From assembly GCA_002709505.1 (NCBI GenBank), contig PARB01000105.1:1-51511 (forward strand): a stretch of DNA of 51,511 bases, read 5' to 3'. Each line of letters begins with the position of its first letter. Position 1 is the first letter of the stretch. This document shows positions 18,723 through 27,368 of the stretch, piece by piece. The DNA is from Paracoccaceae bacterium (GTDB lineage: Bacteria > Pseudomonadota > Alphaproteobacteria > Rhizobiales > Stappiaceae). The translations under genes were made by a program, and so were the position numbers. A model generated the notes under the pieces. The model had not been told where the DNA came from, made no database searches, and worked only from the letters and a program-made list of their open reading frames with translations.

Positions 18723-20054
18723 TCACGTGCCGGACCGGCTTTCGACCAGGCGGTTGACGGCGTCCTGCACCGACATCGCGACGCGTTCGCCGCTTGCGCG
18801 ATTCTTGAGTTCGACCGTGCCGTCCTTCAGCCCGCGCGGGCCGACGACAAGCTGCCACGGCAGGCCGATGAGATCCATCGTTGCGAATTTCGCGCCCGCA
18901 CGCGTGTCGACATCGTCGAGAAGCACGTCGAGCCCCGCCGCCGACAGTTGCGCCTCGATCTCGTCGCAGGCGGCGTCGGTCGCCGCGTCGCCGGGCTTCA
19001 GATTGATCAGGCCAACGTCGAACGGCGCGACGGAGGCGGGCCACACGATGCCGTCGTCATCGTGATGCGCCTCGATGATCGCACCGAGAAGCCGCGACAC
19101 GCCAACGCCGTAGGAGCCCATGTGAACCGGCACTTCGACGCCGTCGGGGCCGGCGACCTTTGCGTTCATCGGTTCGGAGTATTTCGTGCCGAAATAGAAA
19201 ATGTGTCCGACCTCGATGCCCCGCGCCGACATGCGCGCGTCTTCCGCAATCGCCTCATAGGCTGCGGCGTCATGCATCTCGTCGGTAGCGGCATAAGGCG
19301 CCGTCCAGGCGTCGATCACCGGCGTCAGATCGGATTCGAAATCTGTGTCCTCGCCCGGGATCGGCAGGTCGAGAATGGCCTTGTCGCAGAACACCTCGCT
19401 CTCGCCGGTCGAGGCCAGGATGATGAATTCGTGGCTCATGTCGCCGCCGATCGGCCCGGTGTCCGCCCGCATCGGAATGGCCTTCAGGCCCATCCGGTCG
19501 AAGGTCCGCAGATAGGCGACGAACATGCGATTGTAGGCGTGGCGCGCGCCTTCCTTGTCCAGATCGAAGGAATAGGCGTCCTTCATCAGAAACTCGCGGC
19601 CACGCATGATGCCGAAGCGGGGACGCAGCTCGTCGCGGAACTTCCACTGGATATGGTAGAGATTAAGCGGCAGGTCCTTGTAGGAGCGCACCGAGCCCCG
19701 GAAGATCTCCGTGATCATTTCCTCGTTCGTCGGCCCGTAGAGCATGGCCCGGTCCTGACGGTCCTGGATGCGCAGCATCTCCTTGCCATAGGCGTTGTAG
19801 CGCCCGCTTTCCATCCACAGGTCGGCCGGCTGGATGGTCGGCATGAGAAGCTCGTTGGCGCCTGCGCGGTTCTGCTCCTCGCGCACGATCTGCTCGATCT
19901 TGCGCAGCACGCGCAGCCCCAACGGCAGCCATGCGTAGATGCCCGCCGCCTCCTGGCGGATCAGCCCGGCGCGCAGCATCAGCCGGTGAGAGACGATTTC
20001 CGCCTCCTTGGGCGTTTCCTTCAGGATCGGAAGAAAATAGCGGGACAGGCGCAT
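18723..20054 (-). CDS. proS: prolyl-tRNA synthetase (short, type 2)
   Basis: A 443-residue class II synthetase that charges tRNA-Pro. Motif 2 is in [27 protein letters not shown], and motif 3 in [14 protein letters not shown]. The C-terminal anticodon-binding domain begins near residue 345. It lacks the roughly 180-residue INS editing insertion of E. coli ProS, the usual alphaproteobacterial form. The start [15 protein letters not shown] matches the family; no good Shine-Dalgarno precedes the ATG, and a TTG 51 bp upstream is the only in-frame alternative seen. Confidence 0.95.
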   Translation of the reverse strand: MRLSRYFLPILKETPKEAEIVSHRLMLRAGLIRQEAAGIYAWLPLGLRVLRKIEQIVREEQNRAGANELLMPTIQPADLWMESGRYNAYGKEMLRIQDRQDRAMLYGPTNEEMITEIFRGSVRSYKDLPLNLYHIQWKFRDELRPRFGIMRGREFLMKDAYSFDLDKEGARHAYNRMFVAYLRTFDRMGLKAIPMRADTGPIGGDMSHEFIILASTGESEVFCDKAILDLPIPGEDTDFESDLTPVIDAWTAPYAATDEMHDAAAYEAIAEDARMSARGIEVGHIFYFGTKYSEPMNAKVAGPDGVEVPVHMGSYGVGVSRLLGAIIEAHHDDDGIVWPASVAPFDVGLINLKPGDAATDAACDEIEAQLSAAGLDVLLDDVDTRAGAKFATMDLIGLPWQLVVGPRGLKDGTVELKNRASGERVAMSVQDAVNRLVESRSGT

Positions 20055-20283
20055 TCGGGGACACTCGGCTACTGGGTGGGCGCGACAGACCGACGATGAA
20101 GGCAACGCGGCCGACGTCTTGCGCGGGAATCTCTCAAGCGGCAGTCAAAGCGCATGCACTGCAAAAAGACAAGACCCGCGTCAATATCGGGCACATGAAT
20201 GTGCAGGTCGCAGGCTTTGGCGATGCAATCAGGCATTTCAAGACAGGGCCCGCAAAAAATTTGGGCGCGGCATGCACAAAATG

Positions 20284-20312
20284 GTGACAAGCGGATATCG
20301 ATGCGCTAGTGT
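20284..20312 (+). promoter_or_regulatory. putative promoter of the intergenic small RNA
   Basis: -35 GTGACA (20284-20289), 17-bp spacer, -10 TAGTGT (20307-20312). The -35 matches consensus at 5 of 6 positions and spacing is ideal; the -10 is moderate. It would start transcription near 20319. Confidence 0.4.
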
Positions 20313-20318
20313 CTGCGG

Positions 20319-20512
20319 CGATAACAAGGCGAAGAAGCTGCAAGGCTTACTTTGCTGACAAAGCAGACATCGCGGTCTGAGTCTTGGGAGGAAGAGCCTT
20401 CTGGCGCGCTGTAAAAGGCTGCTGCCCGTGCCGAACATCCTAGATGTCTTGGCATGTACGGAGGTTTGATACGCGAAACCTAAAAAGCAAGGCCTTGTGC
20501 CTTGCTTTTTTC
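20319..20512 (+). ncRNA. candidate structured small RNA (about 190 nt)
   Basis: Between a promoter-like element and a strong intrinsic terminator lie several local hairpins: CTTTG-CTGA-CAAAG; AGCCTT with AAGGCT; GTGCC..ACATC-CTA-GATGT..GGCAT with an internal loop; AGGTTT with AAACCT. No start codon with a ribosome site opens a usable frame. I considered 6S RNA and the signal recognition particle RNA but could not match their consensus motifs. The opposite strand carries two CCTCC anti-Shine-Dalgarno-like motifs, so a minus-strand RNA cannot be excluded, but the longer U-tract favours the plus strand. Confidence 0.5.
20482..20511 (+). terminator. strong intrinsic terminator
   Basis: Inverted repeat AAAAAGCAAGGC (20482-20493) / GCCTTGCTTTTT (20499-20510), loop CTTGT, followed by more T (TTTTTTCTTT on the plus strand). 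It could also work on the minus strand with a shorter U-tract. No protein gene ends just upstream on either strand, which is why it points to an RNA gene. Confidence 0.8.
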
Positions 20513-20742
20513 TTTGGCGGATCAAAACGCACTGCATTCGCCCCCGCCAGATCTTCAAGCGATCAAGCAGTCTGAACTTTCGTTTTACTGAAATTCCGCA
20601 GCCCCCACGATCGCGCGGCGGTTGCAAGCACGCGGATGCGCCACATGGTCAGCCATGCGGGCGGCCTTGCCGTTAAAGCCCTGCCCGGATGGTTGGGCGA
20701 CCTCGCTTCCTGCACCCGGCGAAGATCGCTTGTCTCGCCCGG

Positions 20743-21360
20743 TCAGCTTCGCTCGGCGAACCAGGCATCCAGGTCCTGCACCACCGGCAGTTTGCCGTTT
20801 GACTGGGGCCAGGAGTCGATCGCGAAAGCCGCGCCGTCGGAACTGCGCACCACGGCCGTTGCATGCGGATAGCGGCCGTCGAGGAAGAAACCGCGTGCGA
20901 CGGGGCGCGAGACCGTGTGATGCGAGAGATAGCCCTTGCCCTCCGCGAGCAGAAGCAGGCTGGTGGTATTGGTTGCCTCGTCGATACAGTCCATCTGCCC
21001 CGGAACACCGGAATTCTGGAGGTCGTAACCGCCCACGTCGTTCTCGGAGCCGACGACCGGGCCGGTCTTGCGTTCCGACCAGGCAACGGCTTCGGCGATC
21101 GCCTTGCGTTCAGCCGCCGGAGAGGTCCGGCCCTTGGCCAGAATGCGGCGAAGCGTGGCAAGGTCCTTGGCGGAATAGTCGACCGCGGTCTTGCGCGCGC
21201 AGCCGAACGCATGGCAGACGTAGATCCGGTCGGCTCGCGGCGCGACCCCGTCATGCGCCGCATACCAGGAGCGCGCCGGACCTGCCGCCTGACCGGCACA
21301 TCCGGCCGCCAGGAGAAGGCTTGCGAGAGCGACGACGCGCGTAGCCGGAGAGCTTGTCAT
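20743..21360 (-). CDS. hypothetical lipoprotein with transglutaminase-like Cys-His-Asp arrangement
   Basis: 205 residues. Residues 1-21 are a lipoprotein signal (ASLLLAAGC) with the lipid-modified Cys at 21. I do not recognise a named family. The C-terminal half has [17 protein letters not shown] (candidate nucleophilic Cys), YPHATAVV (candidate His) and FAIDSWPQS (candidate Asp) in the order and spacing of transglutaminase/BTLCP-like cysteine peptidases. A second Cys pair, CHAFGC, is near residues 49-54. It is divergent from trmFO. Function is inferred only from motif order; it could be a non-catalytic relative. Confidence 0.75.
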   Translation of the reverse strand: MTSSPATRVVALASLLLAAGCAGQAAGPARSWYAAHDGVAPRADRIYVCHAFGCARKTAVDYSAKDLATLRRILAKGRTSPAAERKAIAEAVAWSERKTGPVVGSENDVGGYDLQNSGVPGQMDCIDEATNTTSLLLLAEGKGYLSHHTVSRPVARGFFLDGRYPHATAVVRSSDGAAFAIDSWPQSNGKLPVVQDLDAWFAERS

Positions 21361-21501
21361 TCGAATCGGTTCCGTTTTCGGTCAGGCGAGACCGTATTAT
21401 CCGCGGTCCGATTGCCTCCGGGAAGGGGACGCGCTAAGTCAGCGGCCCTGAGCCGGTATATAGTAGTCTTCAACGTGCAAGCTGTCGCAAAGGGATTGAT
21501 C

Positions 21502-22914
21502 ATGAAGCCTGTCCATGTTGTCGGCGGCGGCCTCGCGGGTTCGGAAGCGGCCTGGCAGATGGCGCGCCGGGGTGTTCCGGTCGTCTTGCATGAAATGCGC
21601 CCGACCCGCGGCACCAACGCGCACAAGACCCAGGACCTCGCGGAACTGGTGTGCTCGAACTCGTTCCGCTCCGACGATGCAGATCACAATGCCGTCGGGC
21701 TGCTGCACGCGGAACTGCGCGCCGCCGGTTCGCTGATCATGTCGGCCGCCGACACCCATCAGGTGCCGGCCGGAGGCGCGCTCGCCGTCGACCGGGACGG
21801 ATTTGCCGCCGCCGTGACCAAGATGCTCGAGGATCATCCGCTGATCACCATCGAGCGCGGCGAAGTCGACGGCCTGCCGCCGGAAGACTGGGACAGCGTC
21901 ATCGTGGCAACGGGCCCGCTGACCTCCCCCGCGCTGTCGAGCGCGATCCTGGAGGCCACGGGCGAGGACGCGCTCGCCTTCTTCGATGCCATCGCGCCGA
22001 TCCTGCATTTCGATTCCATCGATCTCGACGTGTGCTGGTTCCAGTCGCGCTACGACAAGGTCGGCCCCGGCGGCTCCGGCAAGGACTACATCAACTGCCC
22101 GATGGACAAGGCGCAATACGACGCCTTCATCGACGCGCTGATCGCCGGCCCCAAGACCGAGTTCAAGGAATGGGAGCAGTCGACGCCCTATTTCGACGGG
22201 TGCCTGCCCATCGAGGTGATGGCGGAACGCGGACGCGAGACGCTGCGCCACGGCCCGATGAAACCGATGGGCCTGACCAACGCACACAAGCCCACCGAAA
22301 AGCCCTATGCGGTCGTTCAGCTGCGCCAGGACAATGCGCTCGGCACGCTCTACAACATGGTCGGCTTCCAGACGAAGCTGAAGCATGGCGCCCAGCTCGA
22401 GATCTTCCGCATGATCCCGGGACTGGAAGACGCCGTCTTCGCCCGGCTTGGCGGCTTGCACCGCAACACCTTCCTGAACTCGCCAAAGTTGCTCGACGGA
22501 ACCCTGCGCCTCAAGGCCCGCCCCGCCCTGCGGTTTGCCGGACAGATCACCGGCTGCGAGGGCTATGTGGAATCGGCGAGTGTCGGCTGCATGGCCGGCC
22601 TGTTCGCCAGCGCCGAACGGCTCGGCACCGCCTGCCCTCCGCCACCGCCGACCACGGCGATGGGTGCGTTGCTCGGGCATATCACCGGCGGACACATCCT
22701 GCGTGATGAACCGGGCCCGCGCTCCTTCCAGCCGATGAACGTGAACTTCGGTCTGTTTCCCCCGATCGAGGCACCCCGCCTCGACGACGAGGGCCGCCGG
22801 CTGAAGGGCAAGGAAAAGGGCAAGGCCAAGAAACTCGCCATGACGCGCCGCGCCCGTGCCGACTTCGAAACCTGGATCGCCTCGGCCGTGCCGACACGCG
22901 AAGCCGCTGAATAA
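21502..22914 (+). CDS. trmFO: folate-dependent tRNA (uracil-54-C5)-methyltransferase TrmFO
   Basis: A 470-residue flavoprotein that makes ribothymidine at tRNA position 54 using methylenetetrahydrofolate and FADH2. The dinucleotide-binding motif [16 protein letters not shown] is at the N-terminus. Conserved Cys51 lies in [11 protein letters not shown] and the presumed catalytic Cys234 in [15 protein letters not shown]; the C-terminal [16 protein letters not shown] motif is present. The ATG at 21502 has AAGGGA 6 nt upstream; much longer frames upstream are spurious. It is convergent with the mechanosensitive channel gene. Confidence 0.96.
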   Translation: MKPVHVVGGGLAGSEAAWQMARRGVPVVLHEMRPTRGTNAHKTQDLAELVCSNSFRSDDADHNAVGLLHAELRAAGSLIMSAADTHQVPAGGALAVDRDGFAAAVTKMLEDHPLITIERGEVDGLPPEDWDSVIVATGPLTSPALSSAILEATGEDALAFFDAIAPILHFDSIDLDVCWFQSRYDKVGPGGSGKDYINCPMDKAQYDAFIDALIAGPKTEFKEWEQSTPYFDGCLPIEVMAERGRETLRHGPMKPMGLTNAHKPTEKPYAVVQLRQDNALGTLYNMVGFQTKLKHGAQLEIFRMIPGLEDAVFARLGGLHRNTFLNSPKLLDGTLRLKARPALRFAGQITGCEGYVESASVGCMAGLFASAERLGTACPPPPPTTAMGALLGHITGGHILRDEPGPRSFQPMNVNFGLFPPIEAPRLDDEGRRLKGKEKGKAKKLAMTRRARADFETWIASAVPTREAAE

Positions 22915-22945
22915 AACGCGCCCCGGCGCACTCCACGCGAAACCA

Positions 22946-22987
22946 ATGAAAACGGCCGGTGAAGCTCCCTTCACCGGCCGTTTTCAT
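22946..22987. terminator. bidirectional terminator between trmFO and the MscS gene
   Basis: A 19-bp perfect stem (22946-22964 with 22969-22987) and a 4-nt CTCC loop; outer arms are ATGAAAACGG and CCGTTTTCAT. It gives a TTTT tract in both directions, between two convergent genes. Confidence 0.88.
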
Positions 22988-23016
22988 GTCTTTCTCCGAC
23001 ACTGCGGCAGCAGGCG

Positions 23017-25011
23017 TCAGGCCTCCGACGCCATGTCCGCCAGGTCGTCCGTGCGGTCGCCGCGCTGCGGAGCCTTGTCCGCACCCTGCGTTGCCGCGGC
23101 CCCACGCTTCATTCCGGGCAGACCCGCATCGCGACCCAGATAGGTCACATTCGACGGGAAGGCGAAATCGGACCCATTCTCCTTGATGATGCGGCCGATC
23201 TCCAGCAGCAACTCTTCCTGGATCATCAGGAATTCGTCGCGGTCGGAGGTCGAGATGTAGGAGAAAATCTCGATATCGACCGAATAGGCGCCGTAGCCGA
23301 CAAGAGACACACGCAGCGCGATATGATCCAGCACCTTCGGATGACCGGTGAAATAGGTGTGGATCTGGCGCACGACACTCATCACCTGATCGCGCTCGGT
23401 CTCGTAGCGCAGGCCGATGGTATGGCGGAACAGGAAGCGGTCGCGGCGACTGAAATTGACGATCTTGCGCTTGGCGAGATCGGAATTGGCCACTGTGATC
23501 AGCGTGCGGTCGAGCGCGCGCAGGCGCGTCGAGCGGATGCCGATGGCCTCAACCGTCCCGGCAAAGCCCTCGAACTCGCAATATTCGCCAACGCGCACCA
23601 TCCGGTCGGCATAGAGGATGACGCCGCCGATCAGGTTTTCCAGCGTGGGCTGCGCGGCAAGCGCGACCGCCAGACCGCCGACACCCAGACCGGCGATAAC
23701 GCCGTAGATCGGAATGCCGATCCGCGTCGCGCCATATCCGAGCGTGATGATCGCGAAGGCCAGACCGAACAGCCGGAACGCCGAGAGCAACAGGCTGGAA
23801 TCGAGGCTTGCCGTTGGCATGGCCGGGTTCTTCGTCACATAGCTCGCCAGCAGGTCGACCGACTGATAGGCGAGCCAGGCGAGGCTGACCCACATCACCA
23901 CGGAGGAAAACGTGCCGATCGCGATCATCGGCGCGCCCGTGATGTTTATCTGCTCGTCGACCAGGTAGCGGAACACGATCACGACGATCAGCTGGAGCAG
24001 CGGCTGCTGGAAACCGCGCAGGCGACGGTGCACATCGGAGAGCGGCACGGCACGCCACCGGTTCCAGCGCTGCAGCATGACCGGGATGGAGACGGCCACC
24101 CCCAGCAGCAGGAACAGCGCTGCCCACTGCCAGTAGGCCTGCGACATGAACTGGTTCTGCAGCCAGTTGGGACCAGCCAGGATCAGGTCGTACCAGCGCG
24201 GCGCGACCAGGTAGCCCGGCGTGTAGATATAATATTCGTAGAAATCCTCGCCCTTGTCGGAGCGCGTCGGGAACATCTTGACGCTTTCATAGTCGTCCGG
24301 GATCCGGTCGACCGTTTCACGCGACACGAGATATTTCAGATCCCCTTTCGTCGCATCGGTGCGCTGAAAAACGATGCTGGTGCCGGGGATGGTCCACCGC
24401 TCCGGGAGGTCCGAGGCTTCCTTGGCATGAAGGAAGGACCCTGCCCGCTCTCCCGGAATTTCGTCCAGCGGAGGCAGAAAGATCCGGTCGAGGATTTCCT
24501 GAAACTGCAGAACGATCTCGACCCCGACCGCCGTGCGCGCGGTTTCGGGGACATCGCTCAGGTCGAAAATCTCGCGGGCCTTGGAGATCAACAGGCGCAC
24601 CACCTCGACCTGGCGCTCTTCTTCCTCCGACATGAACGCGCGGCCACTGTCGCGGAACGCGTCGCGGACGTCGCGCCAGACCCGGCTTGCTTCCGACATC
24701 AGCACCATGAAGCTCTCGAGCGATGCCCGCGGGCTGGTGGTGTCCGGCGGCGAGATCGGATAGTCGCGCAGCAGGGTCTGAAGGTCGGGAGCGCCCTTGT
24801 GGATATCGTCCACCGCCGACTCGACCGACTGCGTCGCCGCAGCTGGCGGTTGCGACGCAGTGATCCCGGTCTGCTCGGGCGCCATCGACGGGGCTTGCTC
24901 TTGCGCAGACGCAGATCCGCAGAACGCAACCACCCCGACGACAGCCGCCATGCGAAGTCCGGTGATGACGGCGCGCCCGACGCGCGGACCATAGGAGCGG
25001 AGAAGAATCAT
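23017..25011 (-). CDS. MscS-family mechanosensitive ion channel
   Basis: A 664-residue inner-membrane channel of the enlarged MscS/MscK-like type. Residues 1 to about 37 are a signal peptide (ending CGSASA-Q). A periplasmic domain of about 250 residues follows. Membrane helices are near 305-325, 345-360, 375-400 and 420-445. The pore helix GVGGLAVALAAQPTLENLIGG resembles MscS TM3. The cytoplasmic beta domain follows (FEGFAGTVEAIGIRSTRLR, RTLITVANSDLAKRKIVNFS), then a charged tail. The ATG at 25011 is preferred over a TTG nine codons upstream because it starts a clean signal peptide. It lies 58 bp after the NDUFAF6-like gene and may share its transcript. Confidence 0.9.
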   Translation of the reverse strand: MILLRSYGPRVGRAVITGLRMAAVVGVVAFCGSASAQEQAPSMAPEQTGITASQPPAAATQSVESAVDDIHKGAPDLQTLLRDYPISPPDTTSPRASLESFMVLMSEASRVWRDVRDAFRDSGRAFMSEEEERQVEVVRLLISKAREIFDLSDVPETARTAVGVEIVLQFQEILDRIFLPPLDEIPGERAGSFLHAKEASDLPERWTIPGTSIVFQRTDATKGDLKYLVSRETVDRIPDDYESVKMFPTRSDKGEDFYEYYIYTPGYLVAPRWYDLILAGPNWLQNQFMSQAYWQWAALFLLLGVAVSIPVMLQRWNRWRAVPLSDVHRRLRGFQQPLLQLIVVIVFRYLVDEQINITGAPMIAIGTFSSVVMWVSLAWLAYQSVDLLASYVTKNPAMPTASLDSSLLLSAFRLFGLAFAIITLGYGATRIGIPIYGVIAGLGVGGLAVALAAQPTLENLIGGVILYADRMVRVGEYCEFEGFAGTVEAIGIRSTRLRALDRTLITVANSDLAKRKIVNFSRRDRFLFRHTIGLRYETERDQVMSVVRQIHTYFTGHPKVLDHIALRVSLVGYGAYSVDIEIFSYISTSDRDEFLMIQEELLLEIGRIIKENGSDFAFPSNVTYLGRDAGLPGMKRGAAATQGADKAPQRGDRTDDLADMASEA

Positions 25012-25069
25012 GGCGTGGCCTTTGACAAATAAGAACAATCGCCAGAAGGCTAGCGCCTGATAATAAATT

Positions 25070-25945
25070 CTAGGTTACATCCCGACCCGACCGTTGGGCC
25101 TTGCGCCACGAGCGCCAGATCGCCCATTGCAACCGAAGCGCGGACTGTTCGGCCGAGTCATGAAACGGATCGAAGCCTGGGCGGTCCATCCGGTCGAGCA
25201 ACGGCCCGACGAGACACACCGGCAGAAAGGCCGGCACCACAGGGCGGGGCACGCCGGCGATGCCGGCACGGGTGCTGGCAAGATGGCGGCGCGCCGTTGC
25301 GCGAAGCTCCCCCAGGGCGGCGCGAAGCTGAGGCGTCGCATCTCCGGAAAAGATCGTCTCCGGATCGACGTCATGCGCCGCGAGCAGATCGGCCGGCAGG
25401 TAAAGCTGGCGCCGCCGCGCATGCCAGGGCAACGCGCGCAACAGTCCGGTCAGTGCGTAGGCGACGCCGGCATGACCGGCGATCTCCGCTGTTCCCGGAT
25501 CATCGCCTTTCGACAGGATGATTGCCGCCAGCTGGATCAGCGCCGACGACGTCTCTCCCGCATAGCCTTCCAGGTCGACGAGGCTCGGCATCGGGTCGTC
25601 GTAGAGATCGAACACGCGGGCATCGATCAGGTTTTCGAAGGCGGCTAGCGGCAGGGCGTATTTTGAGATTGCCGCCCTCACCGCGCCTGCAACCGGGTGC
25701 TGATCGATCTCGGCGCCCTCGGGAGCGTTCAACGCGTCCCGCCACCACTGGAACCGGATCTCGCCCGGCATCGGGTCGGAGACGACCTCGCGGACCCGGG
25801 CGATCTCCACGTTGAAGGCATACAGGGCTGCAAGGGCCGCCCGCTCCGCCTCCGGCGCATAGAGCAGCGACACATAGCGCTCGAAATCATGCTGGCGGAC
25901 GCGCTGGAGGCAATAGCCAGCGTCCGGGATTGAAGCCGATGTCAT
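25070..25945 (-). CDS. NDUFAF6-like squalene/phytoene synthase-family pseudoenzyme (complex I assembly)
   Basis: 291 residues with an all-helical squalene/phytoene synthase fold. Both catalytic Asp-rich motifs are missing: the first is replaced by FNVEIARVREVVSD and the second (RDVxED in true synthases) reads LLRALPWHARRRQLYLP. This pattern matches the mitochondrial complex I assembly factor NDUFAF6 rather than carotenoid or hopanoid enzymes. It lies 27 bp after an NDUFAF3-like gene, which supports that role. Automatic annotation would call it phytoene synthase; I think that is misleading. The start MTSASIPD at 25945 is the best of two close ATGs. Confidence 0.85.
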   Translation of the reverse strand: MTSASIPDAGYCLQRVRQHDFERYVSLLYAPEAERAALAALYAFNVEIARVREVVSDPMPGEIRFQWWRDALNAPEGAEIDQHPVAGAVRAAISKYALPLAAFENLIDARVFDLYDDPMPSLVDLEGYAGETSSALIQLAAIILSKGDDPGTAEIAGHAGVAYALTGLLRALPWHARRRQLYLPADLLAAHDVDPETIFSGDATPQLRAALGELRATARRHLASTRAGIAGVPRPVVPAFLPVCLVGPLLDRMDRPGFDPFHDSAEQSALRLQWAIWRSWRKAQRSGRDVT

Positions 25946-25972
25946 GCACACAAACCTAGGGCCGCGGTCACG

Positions 25973-26371
25973 TCAGTCCACGGCCAAAAACACGGCAGCC
26001 ACCGGTCGGCCTTCGGAAAGCAGGACGTTGTAGGTGCGCACCGCCGCCCCGGTGGACATCGGATCGGCGCTGATGCCGGCATCCCGCATCGCCGAGCGTA
26101 AGGCCGCCGACAGCGGCTTCAGGTCATCACCCGTGCCGACGAGCAGGACAGATATGTCCTCCTGCTCGCTCAGGACCTTCTCCAAGGCCTCCGGGGTCAG
26201 GTCCTCTGCCGACGACGCGGCAAAGCCGTATATGCCGCTTGGAACGCACAGAATGGAGCCGCGATGCGACATGTCCGCAAACCGGAAGCCGCCGTTGCCA
26301 TAGGCATCGATCGGCGCCCGGTCGGGAAAATGAGCATCCCGGACAACGATGCCTTCGCCGCGCTGCGCCAT
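25973..26371 (-). CDS. Mth938/DUF498 domain protein, NDUFAF3-like
   Basis: 132 residues, a small alpha/beta Mth938-like fold. Landmarks are VLLVGTGD near residue 75 and the C-terminal RTYNVLLSEGRPVAAVFL. The same landmarks (VVGTGD, MRxxGI, NxLxxEGR) occur in human NDUFAF3, a factor acting early in assembly of the complex I hydrophilic arm. The ATG at 26371 has GAAAGGGG upstream. It sits 22 bp after secF and 27 bp before the NDUFAF6-like gene, linking membrane insertion to complex I assembly. The biochemical activity is unknown even in mitochondria. Confidence 0.87.
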   Translation of the reverse strand: MAQRGEGIVVRDAHFPDRAPIDAYGNGGFRFADMSHRGSILCVPSGIYGFAASSAEDLTPEALEKVLSEQEDISVLLVGTGDDLKPLSAALRSAMRDAGISADPMSTGAAVRTYNVLLSEGRPVAAVFLAVD

Positions 26372-26393
26372 GGAATGCCCCTTTCTGCCGGCC

Positions 26394-27350
26394 TCAGGCC
26401 GATGCGGTTTCCGCGTCCTTGTCGGAGCCGCTGGAATCGCCATCGCTGCCGATCACCTTGGAGGCGCGCAGCTTCAGGACGATCAGGAACGGCGCCGCCA
26501 GGAAAATCGACGAATACGTCCCGATCACCACACCGAAGATCATCGCCAGGGTGAAGGACCGGATCACCTCGCCGCCGAAATAATACAGCGCGAGAAGCGC
26601 AAGCAGCGTCGTCACCGACGTCATCACCGTACGCGACAGCATTTCGTTGATCGAGCGGTCGAGAAGTTCCGGGAGCGGCGTTTTCTTGTATCGCCTCAGA
26701 TTTTCCCGGATCCGGTCGTAGACCACGACGGTGTCGTTCAGCGAATAGCCGATGATCGTCAGGATCGCGGCAATCGAGGATAGCGAAAACTCGAGCTGAA
26801 GGACGACGAACAGACCGACGGTGACAACGATGTCGTTGATCGTCGTCAGGATCGCGCCGACGGCGAAGTGCCACTCGAAGCGGAACCAGATGTAGAACAG
26901 GATGACGATCAGCGAGGCGGTGACGGCGATCATGCCCGCCTGCGCCAGCTCGCCGGACACACGCGGGCCGACAACCTCGACGCGCCGGAACTCGACGCTC
27001 TCGCCAAAGGTTTCGCGCACCTGCGAGACGACGGCCTGCTGCGCCAGTTCGCCGCCTTCCGGCTCCTGTACGCGAACAAGCACCTCGTCCGGCGCACCGA
27101 ACTGCTGCACCTGCACGTCACCGAGATTGAGCGTCGCGAGCTGTTCGCGAATGCCGCCAATGTCGGCCGGCGATTCATTCGTCTTCATCTCGAAGACGGT
27201 GCCGCCCTTGAAGTCGATGCCGAAGTTCAGCCCGACCGAAAAGAACAGCGCGATCGACGCAAGAAACACGACGGCCGACAGCGGGAAGGAGATCGTCCGG
27301 AACCGCATGAAGCGGAAGTGCGTATTGTCCGGAATGAGTTTGAGCAACAT
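26394..27350 (-). CDS. secF: protein translocase subunit SecF
   Basis: A 318-residue inner-membrane protein that, with SecD and YajC, uses the proton motive force to pull proteins through SecYEG. It has six membrane helices with a large periplasmic loop after the first (GGTVFEMKTNESPADIGGIR). The SecF signature regions NDIVVTVGLF and YSLNDTVVVYDRIREN are present with the conserved Asp residues. The C-terminal 20 residues are Ser/Asp rich. It is 18 bp downstream of secD. Confidence 0.96.
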   Translation of the reverse strand: MLLKLIPDNTHFRFMRFRTISFPLSAVVFLASIALFFSVGLNFGIDFKGGTVFEMKTNESPADIGGIREQLATLNLGDVQVQQFGAPDEVLVRVQEPEGGELAQQAVVSQVRETFGESVEFRRVEVVGPRVSGELAQAGMIAVTASLIVILFYIWFRFEWHFAVGAILTTINDIVVTVGLFVVLQLEFSLSSIAAILTIIGYSLNDTVVVYDRIRENLRRYKKTPLPELLDRSINEMLSRTVMTSVTTLLALLALYYFGGEVIRSFTLAMIFGVVIGTYSSIFLAAPFLIVLKLRASKVIGSDGDSSGSDKDAETASA

Positions 27351-27368
27351 GGTCTTGGTCCCCGTCGG

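Larger units (their letters stand above)
20055..20742. other. large intergenic region between proS and the lipoprotein gene
   Basis: This stretch of almost 700 bp holds no convincing protein gene. The 5' part (20055-20280) must contain the proS promoter (not clearly recognisable). The middle (about 20284-20512) holds a plus-strand promoter-like sequence, several hairpins and a strong terminator. In 20520-20742 I see nothing. Confidence 0.55.

Noticed and set aside
20319-20512. 6S RNA or signal recognition particle RNA
   Set aside because: The GGAAG-containing tetraloop region of SRP RNA and the conserved central bubble of 6S RNA could not be identified; kept only as an unassigned structured RNA.
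21439-22974. A 511-codon minus-strand open frame opposite trmFO
   Set aside because: It fully overlaps trmFO, which has all catalytic motifs; the antisense translation has no recognisable family.
25070-25945. Carotenoid or hopanoid biosynthesis gene
   Set aside because: Neither Asp-rich metal-binding motif is present and the neighbours are Sec and NDUFAF3-like genes, not isoprenoid genes.
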